Assembly (NCBI GenBank): GCA_050952465.1
Contig: JBMNKZ010000005.1
Span: forward strand, 1 to 64,000
Direction: 5' to 3'
Source of the DNA: DUPU01 sp050952465
Lineage (GTDB): Bacteria > Bacillota > Dehalobacteriia > Dehalobacteriales > Dehalobacteriaceae
DNA length: 64,000 nucleotides
The notes under the pieces are model-generated. The model saw only the letters and a list, made by a program, of their open reading frames with translations. It was not told where the DNA came from and searched no databases. The stretch's first letter is position 1. Every line of letters begins with the position of its first letter. Below are positions 34,873 through 44,516 of the stretch, one piece after another. A program made the position numbers and the translations under genes.

Positions 34873-37395
34873 ATGGCGATAAAATCAATTCTAACGAGCC
34901 AAGAGGATTTTACCGGTGAGTTTCCTGTAACATCAAGGACGTCTGCTTTATGGCGATTTAATGAAAAAACACCAGACGAAAATCTTCAGCTTATGGATTC
35001 ATCGGGACATGGCAGACATTTTACCATCTCCGGCTGGTCAGGTACATCAGCAAACCTTATTGCTGGAAGATTCGGAAGATACTTCAGGCAAAATATTGTT
35101 AATCCGACTTCTGAAAAGACCCATCTTATAGCAGAAAATGATGGGAGTTTCTTTAGCAATCTGGGCGAAAAGATTGTTGTAGGCGGTTGGATTAATCCTA
35201 CCACCTATTCGGTCGGCCAGACATATATACCCATATTCAATACCCGCCAAGGACCCGGTCAGCCAATTTTTTATGTTTCACTTTATCAAGGAAGACTTAG
35301 GCTGATGTTGTATAACTCCTCCGGCACACTAATCTACGACCAGAGTGAAACGGCTACCATTACCTTGAAAAATGGCGGCTGGTATTTTATCGCCTCCATC
35401 ATTGAAGTAAGCAACAAAAAGGTGCAGAACATCATATGCGATCGCAGCGACGGGGCAACCTGGGTGTCGCCTGTGCGTTCCTTTTCGGGAGAATTGAACC
35501 GGGAATGTATAGCAAACATTATTATGGGGATGCATGCAAATACCTACTACTATGCCGGAGGCTTCGACGACTGGTTTCTGGAAACGGACTCACAGCTTAC
35601 AGCTGATGATTTGCTGTTATATTTTAAGTCGTCTTTACATGCAAACGGTGGGGATGCGGCTTCGGATGTAGATGCTTTGGCAGAGCCTGGCGCAGTCACC
35701 CTTAAAGCAACAGATGGCGAGTATCCTGCAAGTGGCGTACTTTATACAAGGGCGGTTCCATGTGCATTATCGGGCAGCGGTCGTGTAGCTGTGACAAGCG
35801 AATATACTGCAGGTGTTACTTCAGTGTCTCTAGTAGAGACCAGCACAAGCGATGATCTTGAAGAATGGTCTGCATGGCAGGCTGTGGGAACCAGCGGTGA
35901 ACTTCAATCGCCAAATCGGCAATATATAAGGTTCCGTGTTACCCTTACCAGCAGCGATCCGTTGAGGACGCCAAAACTTCTGGAAATACAGCTTCATGAT
36001 ATACCGAAAGCGCCCTATGAGAAATTAGGCTTTGCCCGTCCTGTGATTTTGGACAAAAACGGAGCATGGGAAGCTGTTCTTGAAAATGCCTTTGATATCA
36101 TTGTCACTGGTGAGGTGAACGGCGCGGATACGCTGGAATTCAAGCTTCCGTTCCATGATCCAAAAAGAAGCACACTGGAAAATGAAAAACAAGTGCAAAT
36201 CGTAAATGACATTTACCGGATCCGAACCTTAACGGACAATAAAAGCGAAGATGGGCGTGTTATTACGCAAGTATATGCTGAAGCGGTATTTTACGATCTG
36301 TCTTTCAGTGCGGAAAAAGAACCTAGAGAATTCAATGCAGATACTGCAGATGTTCCGATGCAATATGCACTTTTGGGTACAGGTTGGACAGTAGGAAATG
36401 TTACTGTCACTACGAAACGGACATGGCAGTGTACAGAAAAAAATGCCTTATCCATCCTTCGCGCCGTACAGAATATTTATGGCGGCGATCTGGTGTTTGA
36501 CAGCGCCAACCGCCAGGTACACCTTTTGACTTTTAGTGGTACTGATAGCGGAGCGCTTTTTTCATATAGAAAGAATTTGAAAAGTATTCAGCGGGTAGTC
36601 GATACACGCGAATTAGTGACAAGGCTCTATGCTTATGGAAAGGACGGATTGACCTTCGCTTCAATTAATGGAGGTAAGGCATACGTGGAAGATTACACTT
36701 TTTCCAGTGAAGTGAGGGTGTCGACGCTTGATTGTTCGTCGTTTACAAATCCGTATCAGATGCTGGAATATGCAAAAATGCGGCTTGCAGAATATTCGAA
36801 GCCTCGCGTTTCTTATGTACTGTCTGCAATGGATTTATCTGCGCTAACCGGTTATGAGCACGAAGCATGGAAACTGGGTGATATTGTAACGGTAGACGAT
36901 AAGGAACTAGGCCTTTTGGTAAAGACACGTGTTGTGAGAAGGCAGTATAACTTGCAGGAGCCATGGAAAACAGTGATTGAGCTTTCAACTAAACTGCGGG
37001 AACTCGGCGATTCTTCAGCACAGTGGGACAAGGCAGCGGATGCGCTGTCCTCAGCAGAGTTGGTAAACCGTCAGGAAATTAAAGATATGGTACCATTCAA
37101 CCATCTGCGCAATTCCAGAGCGGATGATGGTTTTGCCTACTGGGTCAATTCCGGCTTTGAAGTGGATACTGAGAATGGTGTTTCGGGAACTGCTTCCTTC
37201 AAGGCTGTTGGTGTACCTGGTATGACAAAGAGTCTGTCACAGACGGTATACCCAGCAACACGTAAAAGTTATACATTTTCAGCGCAGATTGCTTCCGAAA
37301 ACCTTGAAAAGGGCGAAAACGGCCAAGTTGGTGTTGAGATAGTCATTGAATACGAGGACGGTACAACAGAAACAAGATTTATAGACCTGATTTGA
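34873..37395 (+). CDS. Tail-associated protein (Tal) with LamG-like domain
   Basis: The 840-residue protein has three parts. Residues about 20-260 form a concanavalin/LamG-like domain (SALWRFNEKTPDENLQLMDSSG; GGFDDWFLETD). A middle linker follows. Residues about 395-720 form the phage tail endopeptidase/minor structural domain (VTGEVNGADTLEFKLPF; ELVTRLYAYGKDGLTFAS). The last 100 residues resemble a carbohydrate-binding jelly roll (HLRNSRADDGFAYW). It is the baseplate hub and probably binds host glycans. The LamG part placed before Tal is an uncommon order. Confidence 0.8.
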   Translation: MAIKSILTSQEDFTGEFPVTSRTSALWRFNEKTPDENLQLMDSSGHGRHFTISGWSGTSANLIAGRFGRYFRQNIVNPTSEKTHLIAENDGSFFSNLGEKIVVGGWINPTTYSVGQTYIPIFNTRQGPGQPIFYVSLYQGRLRLMLYNSSGTLIYDQSETATITLKNGGWYFIASIIEVSNKKVQNIICDRSDGATWVSPVRSFSGELNRECIANIIMGMHANTYYYAGGFDDWFLETDSQLTADDLLLYFKSSLHANGGDAASDVDALAEPGAVTLKATDGEYPASGVLYTRAVPCALSGSGRVAVTSEYTAGVTSVSLVETSTSDDLEEWSAWQAVGTSGELQSPNRQYIRFRVTLTSSDPLRTPKLLEIQLHDIPKAPYEKLGFARPVILDKNGAWEAVLENAFDIIVTGEVNGADTLEFKLPFHDPKRSTLENEKQVQIVNDIYRIRTLTDNKSEDGRVITQVYAEAVFYDLSFSAEKEPREFNADTADVPMQYALLGTGWTVGNVTVTTKRTWQCTEKNALSILRAVQNIYGGDLVFDSANRQVHLLTFSGTDSGALFSYRKNLKSIQRVVDTRELVTRLYAYGKDGLTFASINGGKAYVEDYTFSSEVRVSTLDCSSFTNPYQMLEYAKMRLAEYSKPRVSYVLSAMDLSALTGYEHEAWKLGDIVTVDDKELGLLVKTRVVRRQYNLQEPWKTVIELSTKLRELGDSSAQWDKAADALSSAELVNRQEIKDMVPFNHLRNSRADDGFAYWVNSGFEVDTENGVSGTASFKAVGVPGMTKSLSQTVYPATRKSYTFSAQIASENLEKGENGQVGVEIVIEYEDGTTETRFIDLI

Positions 37396-37405
37396 GGGTG
37401 ATGAT

Positions 37406-37600
37406 ATGGCATATTTCAATCAGATTGCACACAGTATTTCTCCCAAAAGTATCAGCAGAGTCAAATCTATCACCATCAGGCTGTGCGTCACTGACTGCAC
37501 CGGCACAGTGTACTTTACAGACTTATTGCTTCAGGGCGGTTCGGTTTCCACTGGATGGATCGGGCATGTATGCGAAATTCAGTGGACATTAGACGGGTAG
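37406..37600 (+). CDS. Small baseplate protein with CTGxxYFTD motif
   Basis: This 64-residue protein carries RLCVTDCTGTVYFTDLLLQG. The same motif (LKISDCTGIIYFTDMQLQDG) occurs in the next gene, so the two are partial duplicates. Probably tail tip components; otherwise unrecognised. Confidence 0.6.
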   Translation: MAYFNQIAHSISPKSISRVKSITIRLCVTDCTGTVYFTDLLLQGGSVSTGWIGHVCEIQWTLDG

Positions 37601-37609
37601 GTGAAATGG

Positions 37610-38185
37610 ATGCAGTTTTCAAGATTTACAGAAACCATACAACTAAAAAGCAATAAACATGTGGTGGGCGTTACTGTGATTCTCAAGATTTCCGACTGTA
37701 CCGGAATAATCTATTTCACCGACATGCAGCTTCAGGATGGAGATCAGTTGACAGGCTATACCGTCCACACGAGCAAAATGCTAAAGAAAATGCAGGAAAA
37801 CGGGCAGCCAGTTCCGCCCCGGCATTATAACGGTGTGGTGCGAACAGCGGAGACTGTAATTTTATTCAACCTGGGCAAAACTTCTGTTGGTCTTGACTGC
37901 TATATCTATCCTATACAGGATATGGCCGCAGGAAGTATTGAAATGTCCCAAGGTATGGGCGCGCATAAGGTAAAGTTCCTTGACCCGGTTAATGCAGGCG
38001 ATGAGCTGACACTCAAGGCTTCCACCCGCCAATGCCTAAAAAACGGAAGTCAAACTCCTAAGGATGGGTTTTATCAATACTCTGCGGCATGGGACAGCAA
38101 ACATATGGTGAAGCTGGAAGAGAGAAAGTCGGCGCGGGTACTCTTTGAATTTCAGGAGATGCAAGAGGGCGGTGATCGGTTGTGA
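37610..38185 (+). CDS. Baseplate/tail tip protein with duplicated motif
   Basis: The 191-residue protein repeats the CTGxxYFTD module at residues 30-50, followed by a beta-rich domain (YIYPIQDMAAGSIEMSQGMG; SARVLFEFQEM). A later ATG (37610) is slightly preferred to ATG 37601. It overlaps the glycosidase gene by four bases. Likely baseplate, no enzymatic motif seen. Confidence 0.6.
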   Translation: MQFSRFTETIQLKSNKHVVGVTVILKISDCTGIIYFTDMQLQDGDQLTGYTVHTSKMLKKMQENGQPVPPRHYNGVVRTAETVILFNLGKTSVGLDCYIYPIQDMAAGSIEMSQGMGAHKVKFLDPVNAGDELTLKASTRQCLKNGSQTPKDGFYQYSAAWDSKHMVKLEERKSARVLFEFQEMQEGGDRL

Positions 38186-40650
38186 GGGATTTCTTAAAAG
38201 GCAAACGGTGCATGGTGTGGAGTTTTATGGGAAATGCCCGAATGTATGAAGCACTTAGAGACTATGGCGACCGCCTTGATACGGTAGGCATTTTTACTTT
38301 TGAGGTTGACGCAACAGGTACAATCACTGAAACCGGTACCAGCATCAGCAGCATGCTTCCGTATATTCAGAAATGGCCGCACATTAAGTGGCTGCTCACT
38401 ATTATGAATCATGGAATAGCCAATATTTTTACTACACTTCGCAACAACGAAAACGGTGCAAAGGATAAGTTTCTCACTGAAATCATCCGAATAATGAACA
38501 AGTATCCATGGTGCGCTGGGGTAGATATTGACCTTGAGCGCGGTGGAGGTTATGAAAACAAGGATGCGGCGAATGCTTTATTTAGGGATATATACAATAC
38601 AGTTAAGTCTTATGATGCAACAAAGCTTGTCAACATCTGCCTTCCGGGTATGACCGGCGTTCAAGGCTCAGTGGGCGGTGAAAACTGGTGTGTTTATGCC
38701 GATCTTAACGACTATTGCGATACCGCCGCTATCATGAGCTATGGCATGGCATGGGCGGGCTCTGCTCCCGGCCCGGTATCTCCTCGTGACTGGCTTGAGG
38801 GCATATATGATTATGCTGTTTCCGTTATGTCACCCAACAAGATATTCATGGGGTTGCCTGCTTATGGCTGGAACTGGAGGATTCATGATACACCTGAAAA
38901 CCTCGGAATAACCTATCGAGGAGTGTCTAATACCTACTATGCGGCAAAATACTGGATGACTGGGGTTTACAATTTCACAGGCGATGCACCGCCCCAGCCG
39001 TTTATTCCAATTGTGGCTTACTGGGATGACTATAACAAAGTACCTTGGGCTCTTCCTCATGTATATGACTATATGGAAGGATGGGATGCTGTATCTTGGG
39101 AATATCCGCTGCTAAAAGGGGTTTACAACAGGCGGAGATATTTGACAAGCTATGGCAAGGAGCAGAAAGCGGAGTTCGGAACCATTTATATTGACAGGAA
39201 CGGAGTTCCGGATGAATACGAAGGAAATGTCATTATTACTGATGAGATGGCCTCACTTGGAGATGACCAGGCGTCAGCAGAGTACCGTTTTGAGATAAGA
39301 GAAGCGGGATATTACGATATTGCAGTACAGCTTTGCTTTCCTTACTGGGACAAAAATGCGATTACCGTTTCCCTTGATGGTGAATCAAAGACTTTCAGCG
39401 AGAGCCGTTTATGGTGGCCATACTGGAGAAGAGTTTGCTGGTTGACACTTGCAAAAGGTGTATTTCTCCAAGAGGGAACGCATGCTGTCAGCATAAGCGG
39501 TGGTGTGCCGGGAGTCCAGTTTTACGGTTTTAGGGTTTGCAGTGGATTTTCGGAGTATCCCTTTGCCGGTGAAGCCAGCTTTATGCTCTCTCCTCGTCGG
39601 TTCAAGGATGTAAATGGTGTGATGGTTGAGCCGGATCGAGGTTTTAAACTGACATTTGAAATGTTGCGAAGAAAACCCGACTCGGCGCTTATTTGGTATG
39701 AGGATTTTCGGGACAGGAACATCCTGCCTGAAAATTACTGGACTGTGTTGGATGGCGAATGGGATGTTTGGCAAGACCCAGACAGCACAGAAAGCCGCCC
39801 ATATTCCCAGCTCGAGGGATATGGCAAACTTGCATGGAAATACGACGGGTTTTCCGATATTCATATCCGGGCAAGGCTGGCCTTCCCTCAAAATAGCAGC
39901 GGACGGGCTGGGGTGTTCCTTGGAGATCTTTTCTGCTGCTTAAATTATGACACGCAAAGAGTCGAGCTTTATCAAGGTAATTCCTTGCTTGGTAGCTATT
40001 CCACCAGTTTCTCAAAAACTGCAGATGCCGATCTTCGTGCTAATCCGAATATGTATACTATAGAGATGCGAAAACGCGGCAATAAGGTAAGAGTATATTC
40101 TGGTGCAGCTTCAACCCTGCGTTTCACAGTGAATGTAAACGGTGGTAGTGGTTATGCAGGGTACTGCTCGGACAACCGGACGGTATGCGAGCTGCTGCGG
40201 CTGGGCGATGCGTGGGTATATGAACCATACGAGCGTTTTGATGTGGAACTCCCGGATGGAACTATAACCAGCTTTGGCAGGCTTGCTCGCACTGGTGTCA
40301 CGTGGGATGATGAATTTCAGGTGTTTTCAGTAAATAGCGATGTGGAGGAATCGATAACTCGCAGTGAGGACATTTCGATGGACTATGACTTCTTCCACTC
40401 ACAACTTTTGGCTCTTTCTTGCGGTAATGACTATGAAGTAAAGATTATACCGAAAGACATCAATATCTGGATATCCCGTCTCTTCCTCGGAGATGCAGAT
40501 GGTTTTTCTATTCTGTATTATCAGGATGTGGACAGCCTTGTTTACTGGGCAAATGAAGCGGCTTATCGGTGGAAACTGCGAGGTATAGCCATCTGGTCGC
40601 TTGGGCAGGAGGATATGCGGCTGTGGGAGGCGCTTCCGAAGCAAATATAG
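38182..40650 (+). CDS. GH18-type glycosidase tail protein
   Basis: The 822-residue protein has a GH18 chitinase-like barrel in residues 1-310: catalytic WCAGVDIDLERGGG (DxDxE) near residue 116, then AAIMSYGMAW and MGLPAYGWNW. It is followed by beta domains (two jelly-roll-like, about 320-440 and 500-680) and a carboxy-terminal region. GH18 enzymes cleave beta-1,4 links in GlcNAc polymers including peptidoglycan. As part of the phage tail tip it probably digests the wall or a surface glycan at entry. GTG start, overlapping the upstream stop. Confidence 0.85.
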   Translation: MRDFLKGKRCMVWSFMGNARMYEALRDYGDRLDTVGIFTFEVDATGTITETGTSISSMLPYIQKWPHIKWLLTIMNHGIANIFTTLRNNENGAKDKFLTEIIRIMNKYPWCAGVDIDLERGGGYENKDAANALFRDIYNTVKSYDATKLVNICLPGMTGVQGSVGGENWCVYADLNDYCDTAAIMSYGMAWAGSAPGPVSPRDWLEGIYDYAVSVMSPNKIFMGLPAYGWNWRIHDTPENLGITYRGVSNTYYAAKYWMTGVYNFTGDAPPQPFIPIVAYWDDYNKVPWALPHVYDYMEGWDAVSWEYPLLKGVYNRRRYLTSYGKEQKAEFGTIYIDRNGVPDEYEGNVIITDEMASLGDDQASAEYRFEIREAGYYDIAVQLCFPYWDKNAITVSLDGESKTFSESRLWWPYWRRVCWLTLAKGVFLQEGTHAVSISGGVPGVQFYGFRVCSGFSEYPFAGEASFMLSPRRFKDVNGVMVEPDRGFKLTFEMLRRKPDSALIWYEDFRDRNILPENYWTVLDGEWDVWQDPDSTESRPYSQLEGYGKLAWKYDGFSDIHIRARLAFPQNSSGRAGVFLGDLFCCLNYDTQRVELYQGNSLLGSYSTSFSKTADADLRANPNMYTIEMRKRGNKVRVYSGAASTLRFTVNVNGGSGYAGYCSDNRTVCELLRLGDAWVYEPYERFDVELPDGTITSFGRLARTGVTWDDEFQVFSVNSDVEESITRSEDISMDYDFFHSQLLALSCGNDYEVKIIPKDINIWISRLFLGDADGFSILYYQDVDSLVYWANEAAYRWKLRGIAIWSLGQEDMRLWEALPKQI

Positions 40651-40670
40651 TTTAGAAGTTTTATTTATTC

Positions 40671-40702
40671 AGCGCTTTGCTTTAAGGCAGGGCGCTTTTT
40701 TA
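40671..40702 (+). terminator. Terminator before lysis module
   Basis: AGCGC and GGCGCT arms with inner TTTGC/GCAGG partial pairing are followed by six T, separating tail genes from holin. Confidence 0.6.
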
Positions 40703-40737
40703 TATGCAAAACTCAAGTTGAACGGAGGTTTAAGACA

Positions 40738-41157
40738 ATGAAAACAGTATGGAACTGGGTACAGGCGGTTTTTACTGCTATTGGCGGATTTCTTGGCTGG
40801 TTTCTTGGAGGGCTGGATGGATTTTTATATGCACTCATCGCTTTTGTAGCCATTGACTATGTGACCGGAGTGATGTGTGCCGTTGTAGACAGAAAGCTTT
40901 CGAGTGAAGTCGGGGCCAAGGGCATCTTTAAGAAAGTGCTTATTTTTGTACTTGTAGGAGTAGGACACATCATCGACAGCCAGGTGCTCGGCAATGGCGG
41001 GGCAATCCGGACAGCGGTGATTTTCTTTTACCTGAGTAACGAGGGAATTTCAATTCTTGAGAATGCAGCACATATAGGACTGCCCATTCCTGAAAAGCTG
41101 AAGAACGCATTGGAACAACTGCATGGCCACTCAAATGAGGAGGATGAAAAGAAATGA
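40738..41157 (+). CDS. Holin (phage_holin_4 / toxin secretion family)
   Basis: The 139-residue membrane protein has hydrophobic segments near residues 5-25, 28-48, 68-85 and 92-105, and the family signature AIDYVTGVMCAVVDRKLSS. It makes membrane holes for endolysin release. The stop overlaps the amidase ATG. Confidence 0.9.
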   Translation: MKTVWNWVQAVFTAIGGFLGWFLGGLDGFLYALIAFVAIDYVTGVMCAVVDRKLSSEVGAKGIFKKVLIFVLVGVGHIIDSQVLGNGGAIRTAVIFFYLSNEGISILENAAHIGLPIPEKLKNALEQLHGHSNEEDEKK

Positions 41158-42158
41158 AGCTGTACACGAAGTACATGACGCGAAACGATTGCTATACAGC
41201 AGGCCGAAAAATCACGCCTAAAGGAATCATGGTACATTCGACGGCTGTGCCGGGTGTAATGGCGGCTGAGTGGTTTTCCCGTTGGAACAAATCTTACAAG
41301 GCCGGCGAAATAAACAGGCAGGTATGTGTTCACGCTTTTGTAGACGATAAAGAGGTTTGGCAATACCTGCCTTGGGATCATCGCGGGTGGCATGCGGGAG
41401 GAGCAGCCAACAATACCCATATTGGCTTTGAAATCTGTGAGCCTGCTGGGTTTTCGTATAAATCCGGGTCGGTAATGGTGGGTTATGATGCAGCAAAGCA
41501 GGAAGATTATTTCCGTAAAGCGTGGCAGAATGCTGTTGAACTCTGCGTTATGCTCTGCAAGAAGTACGGTCTTAATGAGAATGACATCATCTGCCACTCC
41601 GAAGGATATAAGCTCGGTATTGCCAGCAACCATGCTGATGTGATGCACTGGTTTCCCAAGCATGGGGAGAATATGGACACTTTCCGTAAAGCAGTAAAAA
41701 AAGCGCTGGAGAACAGTACAGATATCAATACTGATATTGGAATTGGAGATATGGTGGAGTTTAAGGTCAGTGTAAAGAATTACTACCCCGGCAGTGTGGA
41801 AGTTCCAACGTGGGTCAAAAATGACTATTACCACAGGGTCACACAGACTTTATATAAAGGCAAGCCGGTCATAAAAGGCGGCAAAGAGTGTGTTTTACTT
41901 GGCAAAAAGGTTAAGAAATCCGGCGGTTTAGAGGTTGCAGGTATAAACACTTGGGTAGCAAAAGAAAACCTTGTAATAGTAAACAGTATTACAGATAACA
42001 AGAGCAATAGAACCTATACAGTGCAAAAAGGCGACACCTTATGGAGAATAGCAGAAAAAGAACTTGGCAGAGGAACAAGATATCCGGAGATCAAGAAACT
42101 GAATAGCCTGACTACGGATACTATTTACCCCGGACAAGTTCTGAAATTGCCTAAATAA
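41154..42158 (+). CDS. Endolysin: N-acetylmuramoyl-L-alanine amidase with LysM
   Basis: The 334-residue enzyme has an Amidase_2 zinc domain (GIMVHSTAVPG near residue 24, HIGFEICE, HADVMHWFPKHG), a middle SH3-like region, and a carboxy-terminal LysM (YTVQKGDTLWRIAEKELG, about 288-332). It cuts the bond between muramic acid and the stem peptide, and LysM binds wall glycan. Paired with holin. Confidence 0.93.
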   Translation: MKLYTKYMTRNDCYTAGRKITPKGIMVHSTAVPGVMAAEWFSRWNKSYKAGEINRQVCVHAFVDDKEVWQYLPWDHRGWHAGGAANNTHIGFEICEPAGFSYKSGSVMVGYDAAKQEDYFRKAWQNAVELCVMLCKKYGLNENDIICHSEGYKLGIASNHADVMHWFPKHGENMDTFRKAVKKALENSTDINTDIGIGDMVEFKVSVKNYYPGSVEVPTWVKNDYYHRVTQTLYKGKPVIKGGKECVLLGKKVKKSGGLEVAGINTWVAKENLVIVNSITDNKSNRTYTVQKGDTLWRIAEKELGRGTRYPEIKKLNSLTTDTIYPGQVLKLPK

Positions 42159-42165
42159 CGATTAA

Positions 42166-42197
42166 GGACAGCCAATCGCGGCTGTCCTAAGTTTTTA
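42166..42197 (+). terminator. Terminator after endolysin
   Basis: GGACAGCC and GGCTGTCC form a perfect eight-base stem with AATCGC loop, followed by TAAGTTTTT. Confidence 0.85.
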
Positions 42198-42211
42198 TAG
42201 GAGGTGTTTGA

Positions 42212-42430
42212 ATGATAGAGGCGGCTAATCATTTCACATATAACCCGCAGGAAACGAACTATACAAAGATAACACAGGAGGAAATTCAAAGAGAGGTTGA
42301 TTACTGGCGGGCATATAAAATCCTGCAAAAGATGCTTAAAGCGGGACTGATTTCAGAGGAAGAATTCGACAAAATCGACAAGTTAAATCTTAAAACTTTC
42401 TCGCCGATGTACGCACAGCTTATGGCCTAA
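42212..42430 (+). CDS. SHOCT-like small protein, recombinase-associated
   Basis: The 72-residue protein ends with MLKAGLISEEEFDKIDKLNL, a SHOCT-like short helical motif. AGGAGGTG precedes the ATG. It lies directly before the serine recombinases, a pairing common in Firmicute elements; its role is unknown. Confidence 0.75.
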   Translation: MIEAANHFTYNPQETNYTKITQEEIQREVDYWRAYKILQKMLKAGLISEEEFDKIDKLNLKTFSPMYAQLMA

Positions 42431-42491
42431 TTAGCTTGCTATTAGCGGCACACAGAGGTAACATGTCACATGCCCAAAGGAGGTGAAAACA

Positions 42492-44060
42492 GTGAGAAAG
42501 GTAACGAGGATTGATGGAAGCAATGCTCTCCAAGCTTTCAAGCCAAAGGTGAGGGTAGCGGCTTATTGCAGGGTTTCAACCGACAGCGATGAGCAAATGG
42601 CAAGCCTGGAAGCACAAAAAGACCATTATGAATCCTATATAAAAGCAAATCCTGATTGGGAATTTGCAGGGATTTACTATGATGAAGGCATATCAGGCAC
42701 AAAAAAGGAGAACCGAACTGGACTTTTAAGGCTGCTTGCAGATTGTGAAAACAAGAAAATTGACTTTATTATAACCAAGTCAGTCAGCAGATTTGCCAGA
42801 AACACAACCGACTGCATTGAAATGGTGCGAAAACTTACCGATCTCGGTGTTTTCATCTATTTCGAGAAAGAGAATATAAACACCCAGCGCATGGAAGGCG
42901 AATTGGTGTTGACAATTTTGAGCAGCCTTGCAGAAAACGAATCATTATCCATTGCTGAAAATAGTAAGTGGTCTATCAGGCGTAGGTTCCAAAACGGAAC
43001 ATACAAAATTTCGTACCCTCCCTATGGTTACGATTATGTGGATGGAAAGCTATTTATCAATAAAGAACAGGCTGAAATCGTAAAGCGGATTTTTTCTGAA
43101 GCTTTGGCAGGTAAAGGTACACAGAAAATTGCCGATGGGTTAAATATGGATAAAATCCCAACAAAGAGAGGTTCGCATTGGACAGCGACCACTATCCGCG
43201 GTATCCTTAGCAATGAAAAATATACTGGGGATGTCCTTCTGCAAAAGACCTATACAGATGAGAATTTTAAGCGGCATTATAATCGTGGGGAAAAAGATCA
43301 ATACATGATAAAGGATCATCATGAAGCCATCATATCCCATGAGGAATTTGAAGCCGCCCAAGAGATATTAAAGCAAAGAGGAAAAGAAAAAGGTGTAATC
43401 AAGGGAAGCAGCAAGTATCAAAAACGCTATCCTTTCTCGGGGAAAATCAAATGCGCAGAATGTGGCAGCAGTTTTAAGCGTCGAATTCATGGCAGCGGTG
43501 ACCGTAAATATATTGCCTGGTGCTGCACAAAGCACATAAAGGACGCATCAAGCTGTTCAATGAAGTTTGTCAGAGAGGATGCGATCCATCAGGCCTTCGT
43601 TGTTATGATTAATAAGCTTATTTTCGGTCATAAGTTCATTCTAAGACCATTGCTACAAAGCTTAAAGAAGACAAATTACTCAGATAACATAACAAAGATT
43701 CAGGAGATGGAAACAAAAATCAAAGAAAATACAGAGCGGGTTCAGGTGATTATGGGACTTATGGCCAAAGGATACCTGGAACCCGCTCTTTTTAATACAC
43801 AGAAAAATGAGCTGCTCAAAGAAGCAGCCATATTAAAAGAACAAAAAGAAGCCATAAAACGCGCAATCGATGGGAGTCAGACTATCCTTGTTGAGGTTGA
43901 GAAGCTTCTTAAATTTGCAACGAAAGCTGAAAAGCAGATTGATGCATTCGATAGCGAAATATTTGAGGATTTTACCCGAGAAATCATTGTGTTTTCACAA
44001 GAAGAAATAGGTTTCAAAATGAAATGCGGGTTGAGCTTAAGGGAAAGGTTGGTGAAATGA
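42492..44060 (+). CDS. Large serine recombinase 1
   Basis: The roughly 522-residue protein has a resolvase domain (AAYCRVSTDSDEQMASLEAQ with the catalytic Ser near residue 30; IITKSVSRFARNTTD), a recombinase domain, a zinc ribbon (CAECGSSFKRR to CCTKH), and a coiled coil. It is the integrase type that joins attP and attB. GTG 42492 sits eight bases from AAAGGAGG. It is one of two such enzymes at the right edge of the prophage. Confidence 0.93.
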   Translation: MRKVTRIDGSNALQAFKPKVRVAAYCRVSTDSDEQMASLEAQKDHYESYIKANPDWEFAGIYYDEGISGTKKENRTGLLRLLADCENKKIDFIITKSVSRFARNTTDCIEMVRKLTDLGVFIYFEKENINTQRMEGELVLTILSSLAENESLSIAENSKWSIRRRFQNGTYKISYPPYGYDYVDGKLFINKEQAEIVKRIFSEALAGKGTQKIADGLNMDKIPTKRGSHWTATTIRGILSNEKYTGDVLLQKTYTDENFKRHYNRGEKDQYMIKDHHEAIISHEEFEAAQEILKQRGKEKGVIKGSSKYQKRYPFSGKIKCAECGSSFKRRIHGSGDRKYIAWCCTKHIKDASSCSMKFVREDAIHQAFVVMINKLIFGHKFILRPLLQSLKKTNYSDNITKIQEMETKIKENTERVQVIMGLMAKGYLEPALFNTQKNELLKEAAILKEQKEAIKRAIDGSQTILVEVEKLLKFATKAEKQIDAFDSEIFEDFTREIIVFSQEEIGFKMKCGLSLRERLVK

Positions 44061-44516
44061 TGAGCCATATACCTTTTGGATATACCATTCAAAACGGCAG
44101 GGCTGTAATTAATGAAGAGGAAGCAGTTAAGATTAAGAAGCTATTTGAGGTCTTATCTTTCCGGGCTTTCTTTAAGCGAAGCGGCACAAAAAGCGGGTAT
44201 TAAGCGTTACCACACATCTGTTGCGAGAATGTTAGCAGATAAGCGGTATGTTGAGGATAAATTCTATCCGCCAATTATCAGCAGAGACACATTCGAAAAA
44301 GCACAACTGGAAAGGCGCAGGCGAGCTGAGGCGCTTGGCAGGATTTATGAACATAAAGGAAATGAAAAGAAATGCCTAAATTTTAGGTTTCATGCTTCAA
44401 TGCCAGATAATCTATACGATGATCCATTTCAGCAGGCAGAGTATGCTTATAGTCTTATTAAGAGCGAGGTGATTTTAGATGACAACCAGGAATGTTACGG
44501 TAATTCCTGCCCGTAA
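44060..44516 (+). pseudogene. Recombinase-associated small protein, frameshifted
   Basis: ATG 44060 (overlapping the previous stop) opens MSHIPFGYTIQNGRAVINEE, then the frame ends in TAA at 44203. One extra T near 44158 (TTTCC for TTCC) restores SGLSLSEAAQKAGIKRYHTS and the remainder to 44516. The intact form (about 151 residues) resembles the short recombinase-like protein placed between paired serine recombinases. Overlaps recombinase 2. Confidence 0.75.
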
